Below are positions 34,319-43,837 of a stretch of DNA of 64,000 bases, one piece after another. This DNA is from UBA1479 sp963972065. GTDB taxonomy: Bacteria; Pseudomonadota; Alphaproteobacteria; Rhodospirillales; Casp-alpha2. Each line of letters begins with the position of its first letter. The first letter of the stretch is position 1. The position numbers and the translations under genes were made by a program. The stretch lies in assembly GCA_963972065.1 (NCBI GenBank), contig CAXAVJ010000008.1, positions 5,155-69,154 on the forward strand, read 5' to 3'. The notes under the pieces are model-generated. The model searched no databases. It had not been told where the DNA came from and saw only the letters and a program-made list of their open reading frames with translations.

Positions 34319-34636
34319 ATGATGGCGCCGACGATTGCCGCCCTTCCGGCCCGCCTCGCCCGCGCCCTGATCCGGGGCTATCAGCTTTTCCTGTCGCCCC
34401 TGGCGCCGGCTTCCTGCCGCTTTTATCCGACCTGTTCCGAATACGCGCGGGACGCCTTCGCGGCCCACGGCTTCGTTCGCGGGCTGGGCCTTTCCGTCCC
34501 GCGCGTCTTGCGTTGTAATCCCTGGAACCGGGGCGGCGTCGATCCGGTGCCGTCCGTTGGCTGTCCGGGCCACGGCGATGGGCATCATGCCCACGCCGAT
34601 CACCCCAATTCTCTTCCCCAACCGCACGGGTCCTAA
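34319..34636 (+). CDS. yidD: Membrane protein insertion efficiency factor
   Basis: 105 aa. Signature RGYQLFLSPLAPASCRFYPTCSEYARDAF with the conserved Cys residues, then LRCNPWNRGGVDPVP. YidD helps YidC-dependent insertion of inner-membrane proteins. The C-terminal His-rich extension (GHGDGHHAHADH) is longer than in most family members and could bind metal. It sits one base after the rnpA stop and five bases before yidC, fully within the operon. Confidence 0.95.
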   Translation: MMAPTIAALPARLARALIRGYQLFLSPLAPASCRFYPTCSEYARDAFAAHGFVRGLGLSVPRVLRCNPWNRGGVDPVPSVGCPGHGDGHHAHADHPNSLPQPHGS

Positions 34637-34641
34637 AACGA

Positions 34642-36411
34642 ATGATCGAAAACAAAAACCTGATCCTGGCCGTGGTCCTTTCGGTGGCCGTCCTGTTGGG
34701 CTTCGAGCTGTATTTCAAGAACACCACCCCGCCGCCGCAGGTCGCCGAGACCGCCACGACCGCGCAGCCGGGCCAAACACCCGCGCCGGCCGCGGGCCAG
34801 GCCCCCGGCACGCCGGGCGACGCCGCGGCGGTGTTGCCGCAGGCCCCGGGCACCGGCAAGGCGCCCGAGATGTCGCCCCAGGCAAGCCGCGCCCAGATTC
34901 TGGCCGCCACGCCCCGCGTCGCCATCGAGACCCCGCGCCTGAAGGGCTCGATCACGCTCAAGGGCGGGCGCATCGACGACCTGATCCTGGCCGACTTTTT
35001 CGAGACCCTGGACAAGAACAGCAAGCCGATCACGCTGTTGAACCCGCGCGGCGTCAGCAACGCCTATTTCGCGGAGTTCGGCTGGATCGCCGCCGCCGCC
35101 AAGGACGGCGCGAAGGCCGCCCAGGTGCCCGATGCGGATACGGTATGGACGGCATCCTCCCGCACCCTGACCCCGGACACCCCGGTCACTCTGACCTGGG
35201 ATAACGGCCAGGGCCTGGTGTTCTCGCGCACCTACGAGATCGATAAGAACTTCATGTTCAAGATCACCCAGGCCGTCGCCAACAAGGGCGCGGGCGCGGT
35301 GCAACTGTTCCCCTACGGCTTGGTGTCACGCCAGGGCACGCCGGAAACCTCGGGCTTCTACATCCTGCACGAAGGTCTGCTGGGCGTGAACAACGGTGAG
35401 TTGACGGAAGTCGATTACGACGACCTTCAGGAAAAGAAACTGGAAAGCAGCACCGGCACGGGCGGCTGGATCGGCATCACCGACAAATACTGGCTGACGG
35501 CCCTGCTCCCCAACAAGGACGCCGAGGTCACCAAGCGCTACGTTTACCGCAAGGCCGGCGTGGTCGACACTTATCAGGTCGACTTCCTGGGCGCCGGCGT
35601 GACGATCGCGCCCGGCGCTACCAACAGCGCGGAAAACCGGCTGTTCGCCGGCGCCAAGCAGGTCAGGATTCTCGACGGTTACGAGGAAAGCCTGGGCATC
35701 GAGCGTTTCGATCTGGCAATCGACTGGGGCTGGTTCTACTTCCTGACGCGGCCGATCTTCTACGGCCTGCTGTGGCTGGAAGTGCATGTTGGCAACCTGG
35801 GCCTCGCCATTCTGTTGCTGACCGTGGGCATCAAGCTCGCCTTCTTCCCGCTTGCCAACAAGTCCTACGAGAGCATGAGCAAGATGAAGAAGCTGCAGCC
35901 GGAGATGGTCAAGCTGCGCGAGCGTTACGGCGACGACAAGGTCAAGCTGAACGAGGAAATGATGGGGCTGTACAAGCGCGAGGGCACCAACCCCGCGTCA
36001 GGCTGCCTGCCGATCCTGTTGCAGATCCCCGTGTTCTTCGCGCTCTACAAGGTGCTGTTCGTGACCATCGAAATGCGCCACGCGCCGTTCTACGGCTGGA
36101 TTCAGGATCTGTCGGCGCCCGATCCCACGAACCTCTTCACCCTGTTCGGCGCCATCGCCTGGAACCCGCCCGACATTCTGCACCTTGGCGTGTGGCCGCT
36201 GCTGATGGGCATTTCCATGTTCCTGCAGCAGAAATTGAACCCGCAGCCGACGGACCCGACCCAGGCCAAGATCATGATGTTCCTGCCCGTGGTGTTCACC
36301 TTCCTGTTGGCCAGTTTCCCGGCCGGCCTGGTGATCTACTGGACCTGGAACAACCTGCTGTCCATCGCCCAACAATGGGTCATCATGCGCAAGATGGGCG
36401 TCAAGGCCTGA
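34642..36411 (+). CDS. yidC: Membrane protein insertase YidC
   Basis: 589 aa, Gram-negative type. An N-terminal helix (LILAVVLSVAVLLGFELYF), an Ala/Pro/Gln-rich linker, and a large periplasmic beta domain (residues ~85-345) are followed by the conserved insertase core: GWFYFLTRPIFYGLLWL, LAFFPLANKSYESMSKMKKLQPEM, REGTNPASGCLPILLQIPVFFALYKVLF with the groove Arg/Gln region, and final helices ending NNLLSIAQQWVIMRKMGVKA. It inserts proteins with or without SecYEG. Position between yidD and yihA is the standard gene order. Confidence 0.98.
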   Translation: MIENKNLILAVVLSVAVLLGFELYFKNTTPPPQVAETATTAQPGQTPAPAAGQAPGTPGDAAAVLPQAPGTGKAPEMSPQASRAQILAATPRVAIETPRLKGSITLKGGRIDDLILADFFETLDKNSKPITLLNPRGVSNAYFAEFGWIAAAAKDGAKAAQVPDADTVWTASSRTLTPDTPVTLTWDNGQGLVFSRTYEIDKNFMFKITQAVANKGAGAVQLFPYGLVSRQGTPETSGFYILHEGLLGVNNGELTEVDYDDLQEKKLESSTGTGGWIGITDKYWLTALLPNKDAEVTKRYVYRKAGVVDTYQVDFLGAGVTIAPGATNSAENRLFAGAKQVRILDGYEESLGIERFDLAIDWGWFYFLTRPIFYGLLWLEVHVGNLGLAILLLTVGIKLAFFPLANKSYESMSKMKKLQPEMVKLRERYGDDKVKLNEEMMGLYKREGTNPASGCLPILLQIPVFFALYKVLFVTIEMRHAPFYGWIQDLSAPDPTNLFTLFGAIAWNPPDILHLGVWPLLMGISMFLQQKLNPQPTDPTQAKIMMFLPVVFTFLLASFPAGLVIYWTWNNLLSIAQQWVIMRKMGVKA

Positions 36412-36436
36412 TCCCCGCGTTAAGGAGCACCGATCC

Positions 36437-37123
36437 ATGACACAGCCGGGAGACATTACGCCCGGCGTGGATTCCGGGGCCGAGGCCGACGCGATCCTGT
36501 TGGAAAACGGGCGGCTTCTGTTCGCCAAGGAAGCGACGTTTTTGTTGGGCGCGGCCAGCCTGGCCCAGGTGCCGGACAGCCCGCTGCCGGAAATCGCCTT
36601 CGCCGGGCGGTCCAACGTCGGCAAATCGTCGCTGATCAACGCCCTGACCGGACGCAAGGACCTGGCCCGCACGTCGAACACCCCGGGCCGCACGCAGCAG
36701 ATCAACTTCTTCGATCTCGGCAAGCGCCTGATGCTGGCCGATCTGCCGGGCTACGGCTATGCCAAGGCGCCCAAGGGCGAGGTCAAGAACTGGACCAAGC
36801 TGGTCAATTCCTATCTCAAGGGCCGCCAGGAACTGCGCCGGACCTGTGTGCTGATCGACGCGCGCCACGGGCTGAAGGCAACGGACCACGAGGTCATGGC
36901 CATGCTCGACGCCGCCGCCCAGGTCTATCAGATCGTCCTGACCAAGTGCGACAAGGTGAAGGCCGACGACCTGGACAAGCTGGTCGCTCTGACGGAAAAG
37001 GAATTGGCCAAGCATACGGCGGCCCATCCGGTGATCATGCGGACAAGCTCTTTCAAAAGCCGCGGCATCGAGGAACTGCGCGCCGAACTGGCGGCGCTGG
37101 CCTTGCCCGCCGAAGCGGTCTAA
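36437..37123 (+). CDS. yihA: Ribosome biogenesis GTP-binding protein YihA/YsxC/EngB
   Basis: 228 aa. GTPase motifs are G1 GRSNVGKS, G2 T within SNTPGRTQQINFF, G3 DLPGYGYA, G4 LTKCDKVK and G5 TSS. It is needed for late assembly of the 50S subunit. An N-terminal extension of ~25 acidic residues precedes the core. It follows yidC by 25 bases in the same direction and is followed by argB. Confidence 0.96.
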   Translation: MTQPGDITPGVDSGAEADAILLENGRLLFAKEATFLLGAASLAQVPDSPLPEIAFAGRSNVGKSSLINALTGRKDLARTSNTPGRTQQINFFDLGKRLMLADLPGYGYAKAPKGEVKNWTKLVNSYLKGRQELRRTCVLIDARHGLKATDHEVMAMLDAAAQVYQIVLTKCDKVKADDLDKLVALTEKELAKHTAAHPVIMRTSSFKSRGIEELRAELAALALPAEAV

Positions 37124-37174
37124 ACCGTTACGGATGCTTCAAATACTTCGGATAATGCATTAGGTTCCCGCCCC

Positions 37175-38086
37175 ATGACCGACGACAAGAAACGCTCCAT
37201 CGCCGATAAATGGCTGAACCAGGCCAACGTACTGTCCGAGGCGCTGCCCTACATGCGCCGCTACTCGGGACAAACCGTGGTCATCAAGTACGGCGGCCAT
37301 GCCATGGGCGACGAGGAAATGGCCAACGTGTTCGCGCGCGACGTGGTGTTGCTGCGCCAATGCGGCAGCAACCCGGTCGTGGTGCACGGCGGTGGGCCGC
37401 AGATCGGCGCCATGCTGGAAAGGCTGGCCATCGAAAGCAAGTTCGTGGACGGCCTGCGCGTGACCGACGAGGACACGGTGAAGGTCGTTGAAATGGTCCT
37501 GGCCGGGTCCATCAACAAGGAAATCGTCACCCGCATCAACGCCGCCGGCGGCATGGCCGTGGGCCTGTGCGGCAAGGACGGCAACCTGATCATGGCCGAC
37601 AAGCTGCGGCGCACCAAGAAAGACCCGGAATCGAATATCGAGCGGATCCTGGATCTCGGCCTGGTCGGCGAGCCCCGGGAAATCAACCCGCACGTGCTGG
37701 AAGCCTTCGAGGAATCGGATATCACCCCGGTCATCGCGCCGATCGGCGTCGGCCCCAAGGGCGAGACCCTGAACATCAACGCCGACACGGCGGCAGGCGC
37801 CATTGCCGGCGCCACCCATGCCAAGCGCCTGATCATGCTGACCGACGTGTCCGGCGTGCTCGACGGCAACGGCGCCCTGATCCCCGAACTGAAGGTGTCC
37901 GACGCGCGCAAGGCGATCGCCGACGGCACCATTTCCGGCGGCATGATCCCCAAGGTCGAAACCTGCATCGACGCGGTCCTGGCCGGGGTCGGCGGCGCCG
38001 TCATCTCCGACGGCCGGGTCGCCCATGCCGTGCTGGTCGAACTGTTCACCGAACACGGCGCCGGCACGATCATTCTGCCGGATTAG
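37175..38086 (+). CDS. argB: Acetylglutamate kinase
   Basis: 303 aa. Amino acid kinase family: VVIKYGGHAMG at the N-terminus, VVVHGGGPQIGAML, the acetylglutamate site FVDGLRVTDEDTVKVVEMVL, NINADTAAGAIAG and TDVSGVLDGNG. The ISGGMIPKVETCIDAV segment matches the arginine-sensitive type; the N-terminal helix that mediates hexamer formation is also present (residues ~1-25), so feedback inhibition by arginine is likely. Second step of arginine synthesis. Confidence 0.97.
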   Translation: MTDDKKRSIADKWLNQANVLSEALPYMRRYSGQTVVIKYGGHAMGDEEMANVFARDVVLLRQCGSNPVVVHGGGPQIGAMLERLAIESKFVDGLRVTDEDTVKVVEMVLAGSINKEIVTRINAAGGMAVGLCGKDGNLIMADKLRRTKKDPESNIERILDLGLVGEPREINPHVLEAFEESDITPVIAPIGVGPKGETLNINADTAAGAIAGATHAKRLIMLTDVSGVLDGNGALIPELKVSDARKAIADGTISGGMIPKVETCIDAVLAGVGGAVISDGRVAHAVLVELFTEHGAGTIILPD

Positions 38087-38100
38087 GGCGTCCCGTCGGG

Positions 38101-39510
38101 CTAGTCGCTGACCACCGGTGCCACATTCTCCAGAATCCAGCGCGCCAATCCCGTGATCTTGGCGTCGTCGCCGGGCCGCCCCATGAGCTGCATCCCGACG
38201 GGCATGCCGTCAACGGCCATCATCGGGATGGTCACGACGGGGGCGAACAGCATGGACGACGGGTAATTGAAGATCGCATCCCCCGTGGGGCGGCGGACAT
38301 CATCCGCATCAGCGGCGGATGCGTCCCACAGCGGCGCCGGCCCCGGACAGGACAGCGTGATCGCGCAATCGGCCAGTGTCGCGGCATTCCGATGCGCCGC
38401 CTGGGCCGCCGCCCGGCGGTCAAGCAGGGCTTCGTAGTCCGCCGGCGTCATGGCCTCGGCCTTTTCCAGCCCCTTGCGCAGGCGATGGCTGATCTTGTCG
38501 CCATGTTCATCCACCATGTTGCGCCAGCCCCAGCGGTTTTCCCACAAGGTGACGTCCGTGGCGATTTCCTCGGCATCCAGGATGACCTTTTCGAAGGCCT
38601 CGACACCGGCATCGCCGCGCCGGTCGACCCATTCGACACCCGACGCCTTGAGCCGGCCGAGGAGTTCCGCGAAGGCCGCCTTGGTGGCCGCGTCGACCCG
38701 CTCCCAACCCGCTGTTTCCAGCACCATCAGGCGCGCCGGCCTGGCCGCCGCGGGGGTCGTGTCCGGCCCCTTCAGCGCGCGGCAATCGCGGTCACCGCCC
38801 GCCCGTTTGGCGATTTCAATGGCGACCTGCCACATGTCCTCGATACAGCCGGCATGGGGGCCGTGGGTCGACATGCTGGTCGACATGCGCTCCCCCCGGT
38901 TGAGGGCCCCCTGGCTGGGCTTCAGGGCCACGTTGCCGCAGTAGGCCGCCGGGCGGATGATCGAGCCGCCGACCTGCGTGCCGATGGCTGCCGGCACCAT
39001 GCGGGCCGCGACCGCCGCCGCCGAGCCCGAGGACGAACCGCCCGGCGTGCGCGCCGGATCGAAGGGATTGGTCGTCGGCCCCGGATGAGTGCCGCCCAGT
39101 TCCGCCGTCACCGTTTTGGCAAGAACCACGGCACCGGCCTTGCGCAGGGCCCAGACGGCCGCGTTGTCGCGTTTGGGAAAAGCGCCCGTGAACGCCGCCG
39201 ACCCCATCTGCGTCGGCATATCCCTGGTTTCCAGAAGGTCCTTGATGGCGATGGGCAGGCCGTCGATGGGCGACAAGGGCGTCCCCGCCCGCCAGCGCGC
39301 CGTGGCGGCATCGGCCGCGGCGCGGGCACCGTCCTTGTTGATGGCGGGGAAGGCTTTCACCACGGGCTCCCGCGCATCGACGGTTTCCAGACAGCGTTCC
39401 AGATACGCCCGGGGGCTGTCCGACCCATCGGCGAAGGCCTGTGTATGGTCGTGCCACGTCAGGGCGCGAAAGGTGCGCGGGTCGTAGGGGGTTTTCAGAT
39501 GTCCGTCCAT
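38101..39510 (-). CDS. Amidase (amidase signature family)
   Basis: 469 aa. The Ser-Ser-Lys triad is visible: Lys in LPIAIKDLLET, the serine-rich GGSSSGSAAAVAARM, and the nucleophile Ser in GTQVGGSIIRPAAYCG. The nucleophile is within the GGSIIRPA form used by general amidases rather than the GGSxRxPA of GatA. It hydrolyses a C-N amide bond of unknown substrate. No gatB/gatC genes are near, so it is not the tRNA amidotransferase. It is convergent with argB, with only ~14 bases between. Confidence 0.88.
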   Translation of the reverse strand: MDGHLKTPYDPRTFRALTWHDHTQAFADGSDSPRAYLERCLETVDAREPVVKAFPAINKDGARAAADAATARWRAGTPLSPIDGLPIAIKDLLETRDMPTQMGSAAFTGAFPKRDNAAVWALRKAGAVVLAKTVTAELGGTHPGPTTNPFDPARTPGGSSSGSAAAVAARMVPAAIGTQVGGSIIRPAAYCGNVALKPSQGALNRGERMSTSMSTHGPHAGCIEDMWQVAIEIAKRAGGDRDCRALKGPDTTPAAARPARLMVLETAGWERVDAATKAAFAELLGRLKASGVEWVDRRGDAGVEAFEKVILDAEEIATDVTLWENRWGWRNMVDEHGDKISHRLRKGLEKAEAMTPADYEALLDRRAAAQAAHRNAATLADCAITLSCPGPAPLWDASAADADDVRRPTGDAIFNYPSSMLFAPVVTIPMMAVDGMPVGMQLMGRPGDDAKITGLARWILENVAPVVSD

Positions 39511-39567
39511 GGGGTCCTCCCGGTCGTTGTTGTGATTGTCCAGGCCCCCTGAAAATCATTTATTATG

Positions 39568-40866
39568 TCACGCCATGTCGCGCAGAAATTCAAGCTGCCA
39601 GGACATTTCCGCTTCAGACAGGCCGTAGGCGGCCTTTGACGACGGGCGGATGATTTCGACCGGGGCGACGCTGCCCAGGCCCTGCTGCAGGTCGACCGCC
39701 AACTTGGGCGAACATCCGGCCTCCCACACCAAAGACACGATGCCCTTGGCCGAATTGGTGGCGAAGGCCTTGACCACCGCCGCCATCTTAGTGTCGGACA
39801 GAACGGCCAGCGCCGCCATGGCCATGTTGCGATCCTTGCGCCCGATGGCGTCGTAGATCACCCCTTCGGTCAGCTGGCCCTTCTTGTTCATCTCACGCGC
39901 CAGCTCCAGGGCCTCGTCGCGGGTCAGGCGTTCCGGTTCAGGCTCCAGCGCGCCGTTGCCGGTTCCGCCGTTCACGCCGCCGTTGGCACCGCCCGCATCC
40001 GCGCCCGGCGGCGGCCCGTCCCCGGCGGCCAGCCGCGCCATGACCACGGCGCGCACCTGTTCGGCCAGTTCCGGCGAGATGTCCTTGCGCGCCAGCAAGG
40101 TGTCCAGCAGGCTGTCGGCGACATATTCGGCCAAGCGCTTGGCCGCCTTGTCGGACAGGCCCGGCCGGGCGACCAGGGGTTCATGCAGTTCAGGATGATC
40201 TTCCGCGCGGTCGGCGATCTTGTCCATCGTACCTTCGGAAATATGCGCGCCCGGGTTCTTCAACAGTTCCGCCGTCGCCTCCACGTCGCCGGTCTCGACA
40301 ATGGCGTCGGACACGGCCTCGGAGACCTCCCGGCGACGGGCCACGGCCTTGAGCCGCGCCGTGTTGGCGCCCTCGGCGATGATGGTCGCCAGGTCCTTGT
40401 CGGTCAGCACGGGCGAGAATTCGATCACCGGATTGGCGACCATGGCGTCGGTGTCGCGGGCCAGCTGGCGGATCACCGCCGGCGGGGCCGAGGTCATTTC
40501 CTTCAGCGTGTCGGCCAGAAGGTGGCGCACGCGCAGCGCCTGATCGCGCGACATGTCCTCCAGCGTATCCGTCGCCCAACGCCGGACCTTGGTCTTCTGC
40601 TTGTCCGTCAGCTCCGGCATCATCTGGGAAATCTTCTGGCCCAGGGTGGCGCGCACCTCGGGGTCGTCGTCCTTGGCCAGCAGGCTGTCGGCCTGCATGG
40701 GCGTGGCCGTGTTGCCCGCCAGCGCCTTGCGCACGTCCGGGTCGCCGTCCTTGGCCATGTAATAGAGAATTTCCGGCTTGGTGGTCATGGAGGCGGCCAG
40801 GCGCCGGCGCTCTTCCGCCTTGCCGTTCTTGGCTAGGTCCGCTTCCTTGCCGTATTGGGTGGTCAC
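39568..40866 (-). CDS. DUF2336 domain protein
   Basis: 432 aa, GTG start with GGAGGAGGAG upstream. Most of the chain is an alpha-helical HEAT-like array characteristic of DUF2336: MAKDGDPDVRKALAGN, DDDPEVRATLGQ, LARDTDAMVANPVIEFSPVLTDKDLATII, and ISEGTMDKIADRAEDHPELHEPLV. A Gly/Pro-rich linker (residues ~280-305) separates a C-terminal domain (LTRDEALELAREMNKKGQLTEGVIYDAIGRKD...). Function unknown; the family is largely alphaproteobacterial. Its start is divergent from the HAD nucleotidase gene. Confidence 0.88.
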   Translation of the reverse strand: MTTQYGKEADLAKNGKAEERRRLAASMTTKPEILYYMAKDGDPDVRKALAGNTATPMQADSLLAKDDDPEVRATLGQKISQMMPELTDKQKTKVRRWATDTLEDMSRDQALRVRHLLADTLKEMTSAPPAVIRQLARDTDAMVANPVIEFSPVLTDKDLATIIAEGANTARLKAVARRREVSEAVSDAIVETGDVEATAELLKNPGAHISEGTMDKIADRAEDHPELHEPLVARPGLSDKAAKRLAEYVADSLLDTLLARKDISPELAEQVRAVVMARLAAGDGPPPGADAGGANGGVNGGTGNGALEPEPERLTRDEALELAREMNKKGQLTEGVIYDAIGRKDRNMAMAALAVLSDTKMAAVVKAFATNSAKGIVSLVWEAGCSPKLAVDLQQGLGSVAPVEIIRPSSKAAYGLSEAEMSWQLEFLRDMA

Positions 40867-41009
40867 TTAGACTGTCTCCTCCTCCGGCCTTCTTCCGACC
40901 GTCGGGGGGAATATTACCCGACCGGCGCCGATAGCCAAGCGGCCTGCGTCACACCCCGCCCGTGAAAAGACCATTGCGCGCCGGGGCCGCCGATATCCTA
41001 TAAAGGGCC

Positions 41010-41738
41010 ATGATCAAAGACCAAACCCCGACCGTCCCGCCGGCGGCGTCAAAACCGCCCCTCGACAGCATGGCCGCCGCCGACTGCTGGGTGTTCGACC
41101 TGGACAACACGCTCTATCCCGCGTCCTGCCGCCTGTTCGATCAGGTCGACTGGAACATCACGCGCTATGTGGCCGGGCTGTTCGACCTGCCGCTGGAACA
41201 GGCGCGGGCGCTGCAGAAAACCTATTTCCGGGAACACGGCACGACCATGCGGGGCCTGATGACCCTGCACGGCGTCGATCCCGTGGCCTTCATGAACGCC
41301 GTGCACGATATCGACCTGGACCCGGTCGACCCGTCACCGCGCCTGGACGCCGCGCTGGAAAAGCTTCCGGGCCGCAAGATCATCTTCACCAACGGCGACG
41401 TGCCCCATGCGGAGCGGGTCATGGACAAATTGGGCGTGCGCCATCATTTCGAGGCCGTGTTCGACATCGTCGCCTCCGACTACGAGCCCAAGCCCGCCCC
41501 CCATGTCTACGTCAAGATGGCGGAAGCCCACGGCATCGACCCGACCCGCGCGGTGATGGTCGAGGACATGGCCCGCAACCTGGCCCCCGCCTTCGCCCTG
41601 GGCATGACCACCGTCTGGGTCCGCCCGGAAGGCACCACCGGCGTGACCTGGGCCAACGACGGCGCCGACGGCGGCCATATCCACCATGTGGTGGATGATC
41701 TGGTCGTCTGGCTGGAAAGCGTCGCCGCCGGGACATAG
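41010..41738 (+). CDS. HAD-family pyrimidine 5'-nucleotidase
   Basis: 242 aa. HAD motif I is VFDLDNTLYPA with the two catalytic Asp residues, motif II is FTNGD, motif III uses the Lys of DYEPKPAPHVY, and motif IV is VEDMARNL. The DLDNTLYP variant, the alpha-helical cap and length match the yeast SDT1/plant-like pyrimidine 5'-nucleotidase group common next to dapD in alphaproteobacteria. It is followed by dapD after ~90 bases on the same strand. Confidence 0.87.
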   Translation: MIKDQTPTVPPAASKPPLDSMAAADCWVFDLDNTLYPASCRLFDQVDWNITRYVAGLFDLPLEQARALQKTYFREHGTTMRGLMTLHGVDPVAFMNAVHDIDLDPVDPSPRLDAALEKLPGRKIIFTNGDVPHAERVMDKLGVRHHFEAVFDIVASDYEPKPAPHVYVKMAEAHGIDPTRAVMVEDMARNLAPAFALGMTTVWVRPEGTTGVTWANDGADGGHIHHVVDDLVVWLESVAAGT

Positions 41739-41828
41739 ACGGCCCGCCCGCCTTGACTTGTTTCGGGCCCTGTTTCATCTTCCGGGGCCATTTTTGACCA
41801 ATTCACCCAAAGAAACCGGGATTTCGCC

Positions 41829-42653
41829 ATGACCACAGATCTGCAAGCCGCCATCGACGCCGCCTGGGACGGCCGCGACGCCATCACGCCCGCGACCACG
41901 GGAGAAACCCGCGACGCCATCGAGGCGGCGCTGGACCTGCTGGACAAGGGCAAGGCCCGCGTCGCGGAAAAGACCGGTGGCGACTGGGTCGTGCATCAGT
42001 GGCTGAAGAAGGCCGTGCTGCTGTCCTTCCGGCTCAACGACATGGCGCCGATTTCCGGCGGCCCCGGCGGCTCGACCTGGTGGGACAAGGTGCCGTCCAA
42101 GTTCGAAGGCATGTCCGCCGACGATTTCAAGGCTGCCGGCTTCCGCGCCGTGCCGAACTGCATCGTGCGGCGGTCGGCCTATATCGCGCCCGGCGTGGTG
42201 CTGATGCCCAGCTTCGTCAACCTGGGCGCTTATGTGGATGAAGGCACCATGGTCGATACCTGGGCCACGGTCGGGTCCTGCGCCCAGATCGGCAAGCATT
42301 GCCACATTTCCGGCGGTGCGGGGATCGGCGGCGTGCTGGAGCCCCTGCAGGCCGGCCCGGTGATTATCGAGGACAACTGCTTCGTCGGCGCGCGCTCCGA
42401 GGTCGTCGAGGGCGTCGTGGTCGGCGAGGGTTCGGTCATTTCCATGGGCGTGTTCATCGGCCAGTCGACCAAGATCGTCGAACGGGAAACCGGCAAGGTC
42501 CACTACGGCCGCGTGCCGCCCTATTCGGTGGTCGTGCCGGGCTCATTGCCGGGCAAGGAAGGTCAGCCGTCGCTGTACTGCGCGGTGATCCTCAAGACCG
42601 TGGACGAAAAGACCCGGTCCAAGACCTCCATCAACGAACTGCTGCGCGACTAA
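41829..42653 (+). CDS. dapD: 2,3,4,5-tetrahydropyridine-2,6-dicarboxylate N-succinyltransferase
   Basis: 274 aa, usual length. An N-terminal helical domain is followed by hexapeptide repeats of a left-handed beta-helix: VVLMPSFVNLGAYVDEGTMVDTWATVGSCAQIGKHCHISGGAGIGGVLEPLQAGPVIIEDNCFVGARSEVVEGV. It transfers succinyl from succinyl-CoA onto tetrahydrodipicolinate in lysine and DAP synthesis. AAAGAAA precedes the ATG. dapE, the next enzyme but one in the pathway, follows 7 bases later. Confidence 0.97.
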   Translation: MTTDLQAAIDAAWDGRDAITPATTGETRDAIEAALDLLDKGKARVAEKTGGDWVVHQWLKKAVLLSFRLNDMAPISGGPGGSTWWDKVPSKFEGMSADDFKAAGFRAVPNCIVRRSAYIAPGVVLMPSFVNLGAYVDEGTMVDTWATVGSCAQIGKHCHISGGAGIGGVLEPLQAGPVIIEDNCFVGARSEVVEGVVVGEGSVISMGVFIGQSTKIVERETGKVHYGRVPPYSVVVPGSLPGKEGQPSLYCAVILKTVDEKTRSKTSINELLRD

Positions 42654-42660
42654 ACGCACC

Positions 42661-43827
42661 GTGACCGCCATGACCGACGTCATCGAGCTTTCCGAAGCCC
42701 TGATCCGCTGCCCCTCCGTCACGCCGACGGAGGGCGGGGCCCTCGACCTGTTGCAGGCGCGGCTGGAAGCCCTGGGCTTTACCTGCCATCGCCTGCCCTT
42801 TTCCCAGGACGGCACGCCGGACGTGGACAACCTTTATGCGCGGCTCGGCACCGAGGGCCCCAATTTCTGTTTCGCGGGCCATACGGACGTGGTCCCGCCG
42901 GGCGACGCGGCGGGCTGGGCGTCGGACCCGTTCAAACCGGAAATCCGCGATGGGCGGCTGTACGGCCGGGGGGCGGCGGACATGAAGTGCGCGATCGCCG
43001 CCATGGTCGCGGGCACGGATGCGTTCCTGAAATCGAACGGATACCCCAAGGGATCGATTTCGTTCCTCATCACCGGGGATGAGGAAGGCCCCGCGATCAA
43101 CGGCACGCCGAAGATGCTGGGCTGGCTGGTGGACCAGGGCGAGAAAATCGACGCCTGTCTGGTCGGCGAGCCGACCAACGTGACCACCCTGGGCGATATG
43201 GTGAAGATCGGCCGGCGCGGGTCCCTCAACTGCACGATCACGGTGACCGGAACGCAAGGCCATGTCGCCTATCCGCATCTGGCCGACAACCCGGTGCCCA
43301 AGCTGTTGAAGATGCTGTCGGCGCTGAACGACGACCCCCTGGATCACGGCAACGACCATTTCCCGGCCACCAACCTGGAGATCACCACCGTCGACGTCGG
43401 CAACGCGACGACCAACCTGATCCCGGCCCAGGCGTCGGCGCGCATCAACATCCGCTTCAACGACATGCATTCGGGCGCCAGCCTGACGAAACTGATCGAG
43501 GAGCGCTGCGCCGCCGTCATGGCAGAGGAAACGCAGGGGTCCTACGGCCTGGACATTTCCGTGTCCGGGGAATCGTTCCTGACCCCGCCGGGGCTGTTGA
43601 GCGACGTGGTCGCGGGGGCCGTGAAGGCCGTCACCGGCCAGGACCCGGAATTGAGCACCACCGGCGGCACGTCGGACGCGCGCTTCATCAAGGACCATTG
43701 CCCGGTCGTCGAATTCGGCCTGACCAACGAAACGGCGCATAAGATGAACGAGAACGCCCTGGTCACGGAAATCCGTGATCTGGCGCGCATCTATCAAGAG
43801 GTTCTGAAGCGGTATTTCGCCCAATAA
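42661..43827 (+). CDS. dapE: Succinyl-diaminopimelate desuccinylase
   Basis: 388 aa from GTG 42661; ATG 42670 is an alternative three codons on. M20 metallopeptidase family with FCFAGHTDVVPPGD (zinc His and Asp), YGRGAADMKCAIAAMV, FLITGDEEGPAINGT (catalytic Glu pair) and the dimer domain SLNCTITVTGTQGHVAYPHLADNPV; final TSDARFIKDHCPVVEFGL and NETAHKMNENALV carries the last zinc His. It releases LL-DAP for lysine and peptidoglycan. Operon partner of dapD. Confidence 0.97.
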   Translation: MTAMTDVIELSEALIRCPSVTPTEGGALDLLQARLEALGFTCHRLPFSQDGTPDVDNLYARLGTEGPNFCFAGHTDVVPPGDAAGWASDPFKPEIRDGRLYGRGAADMKCAIAAMVAGTDAFLKSNGYPKGSISFLITGDEEGPAINGTPKMLGWLVDQGEKIDACLVGEPTNVTTLGDMVKIGRRGSLNCTITVTGTQGHVAYPHLADNPVPKLLKMLSALNDDPLDHGNDHFPATNLEITTVDVGNATTNLIPAQASARINIRFNDMHSGASLTKLIEERCAAVMAEETQGSYGLDISVSGESFLTPPGLLSDVVAGAVKAVTGQDPELSTTGGTSDARFIKDHCPVVEFGLTNETAHKMNENALVTEIRDLARIYQEVLKRYFAQ

Positions 43828-43837
43828 GGCGGAAACG

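Noticed and set aside
38101..39510. gatA, the glutamyl-tRNA amidotransferase subunit A
   Set aside because: No gatB or gatC nearby and the nucleophile block reads GGSIIRPA, more like general amidases.
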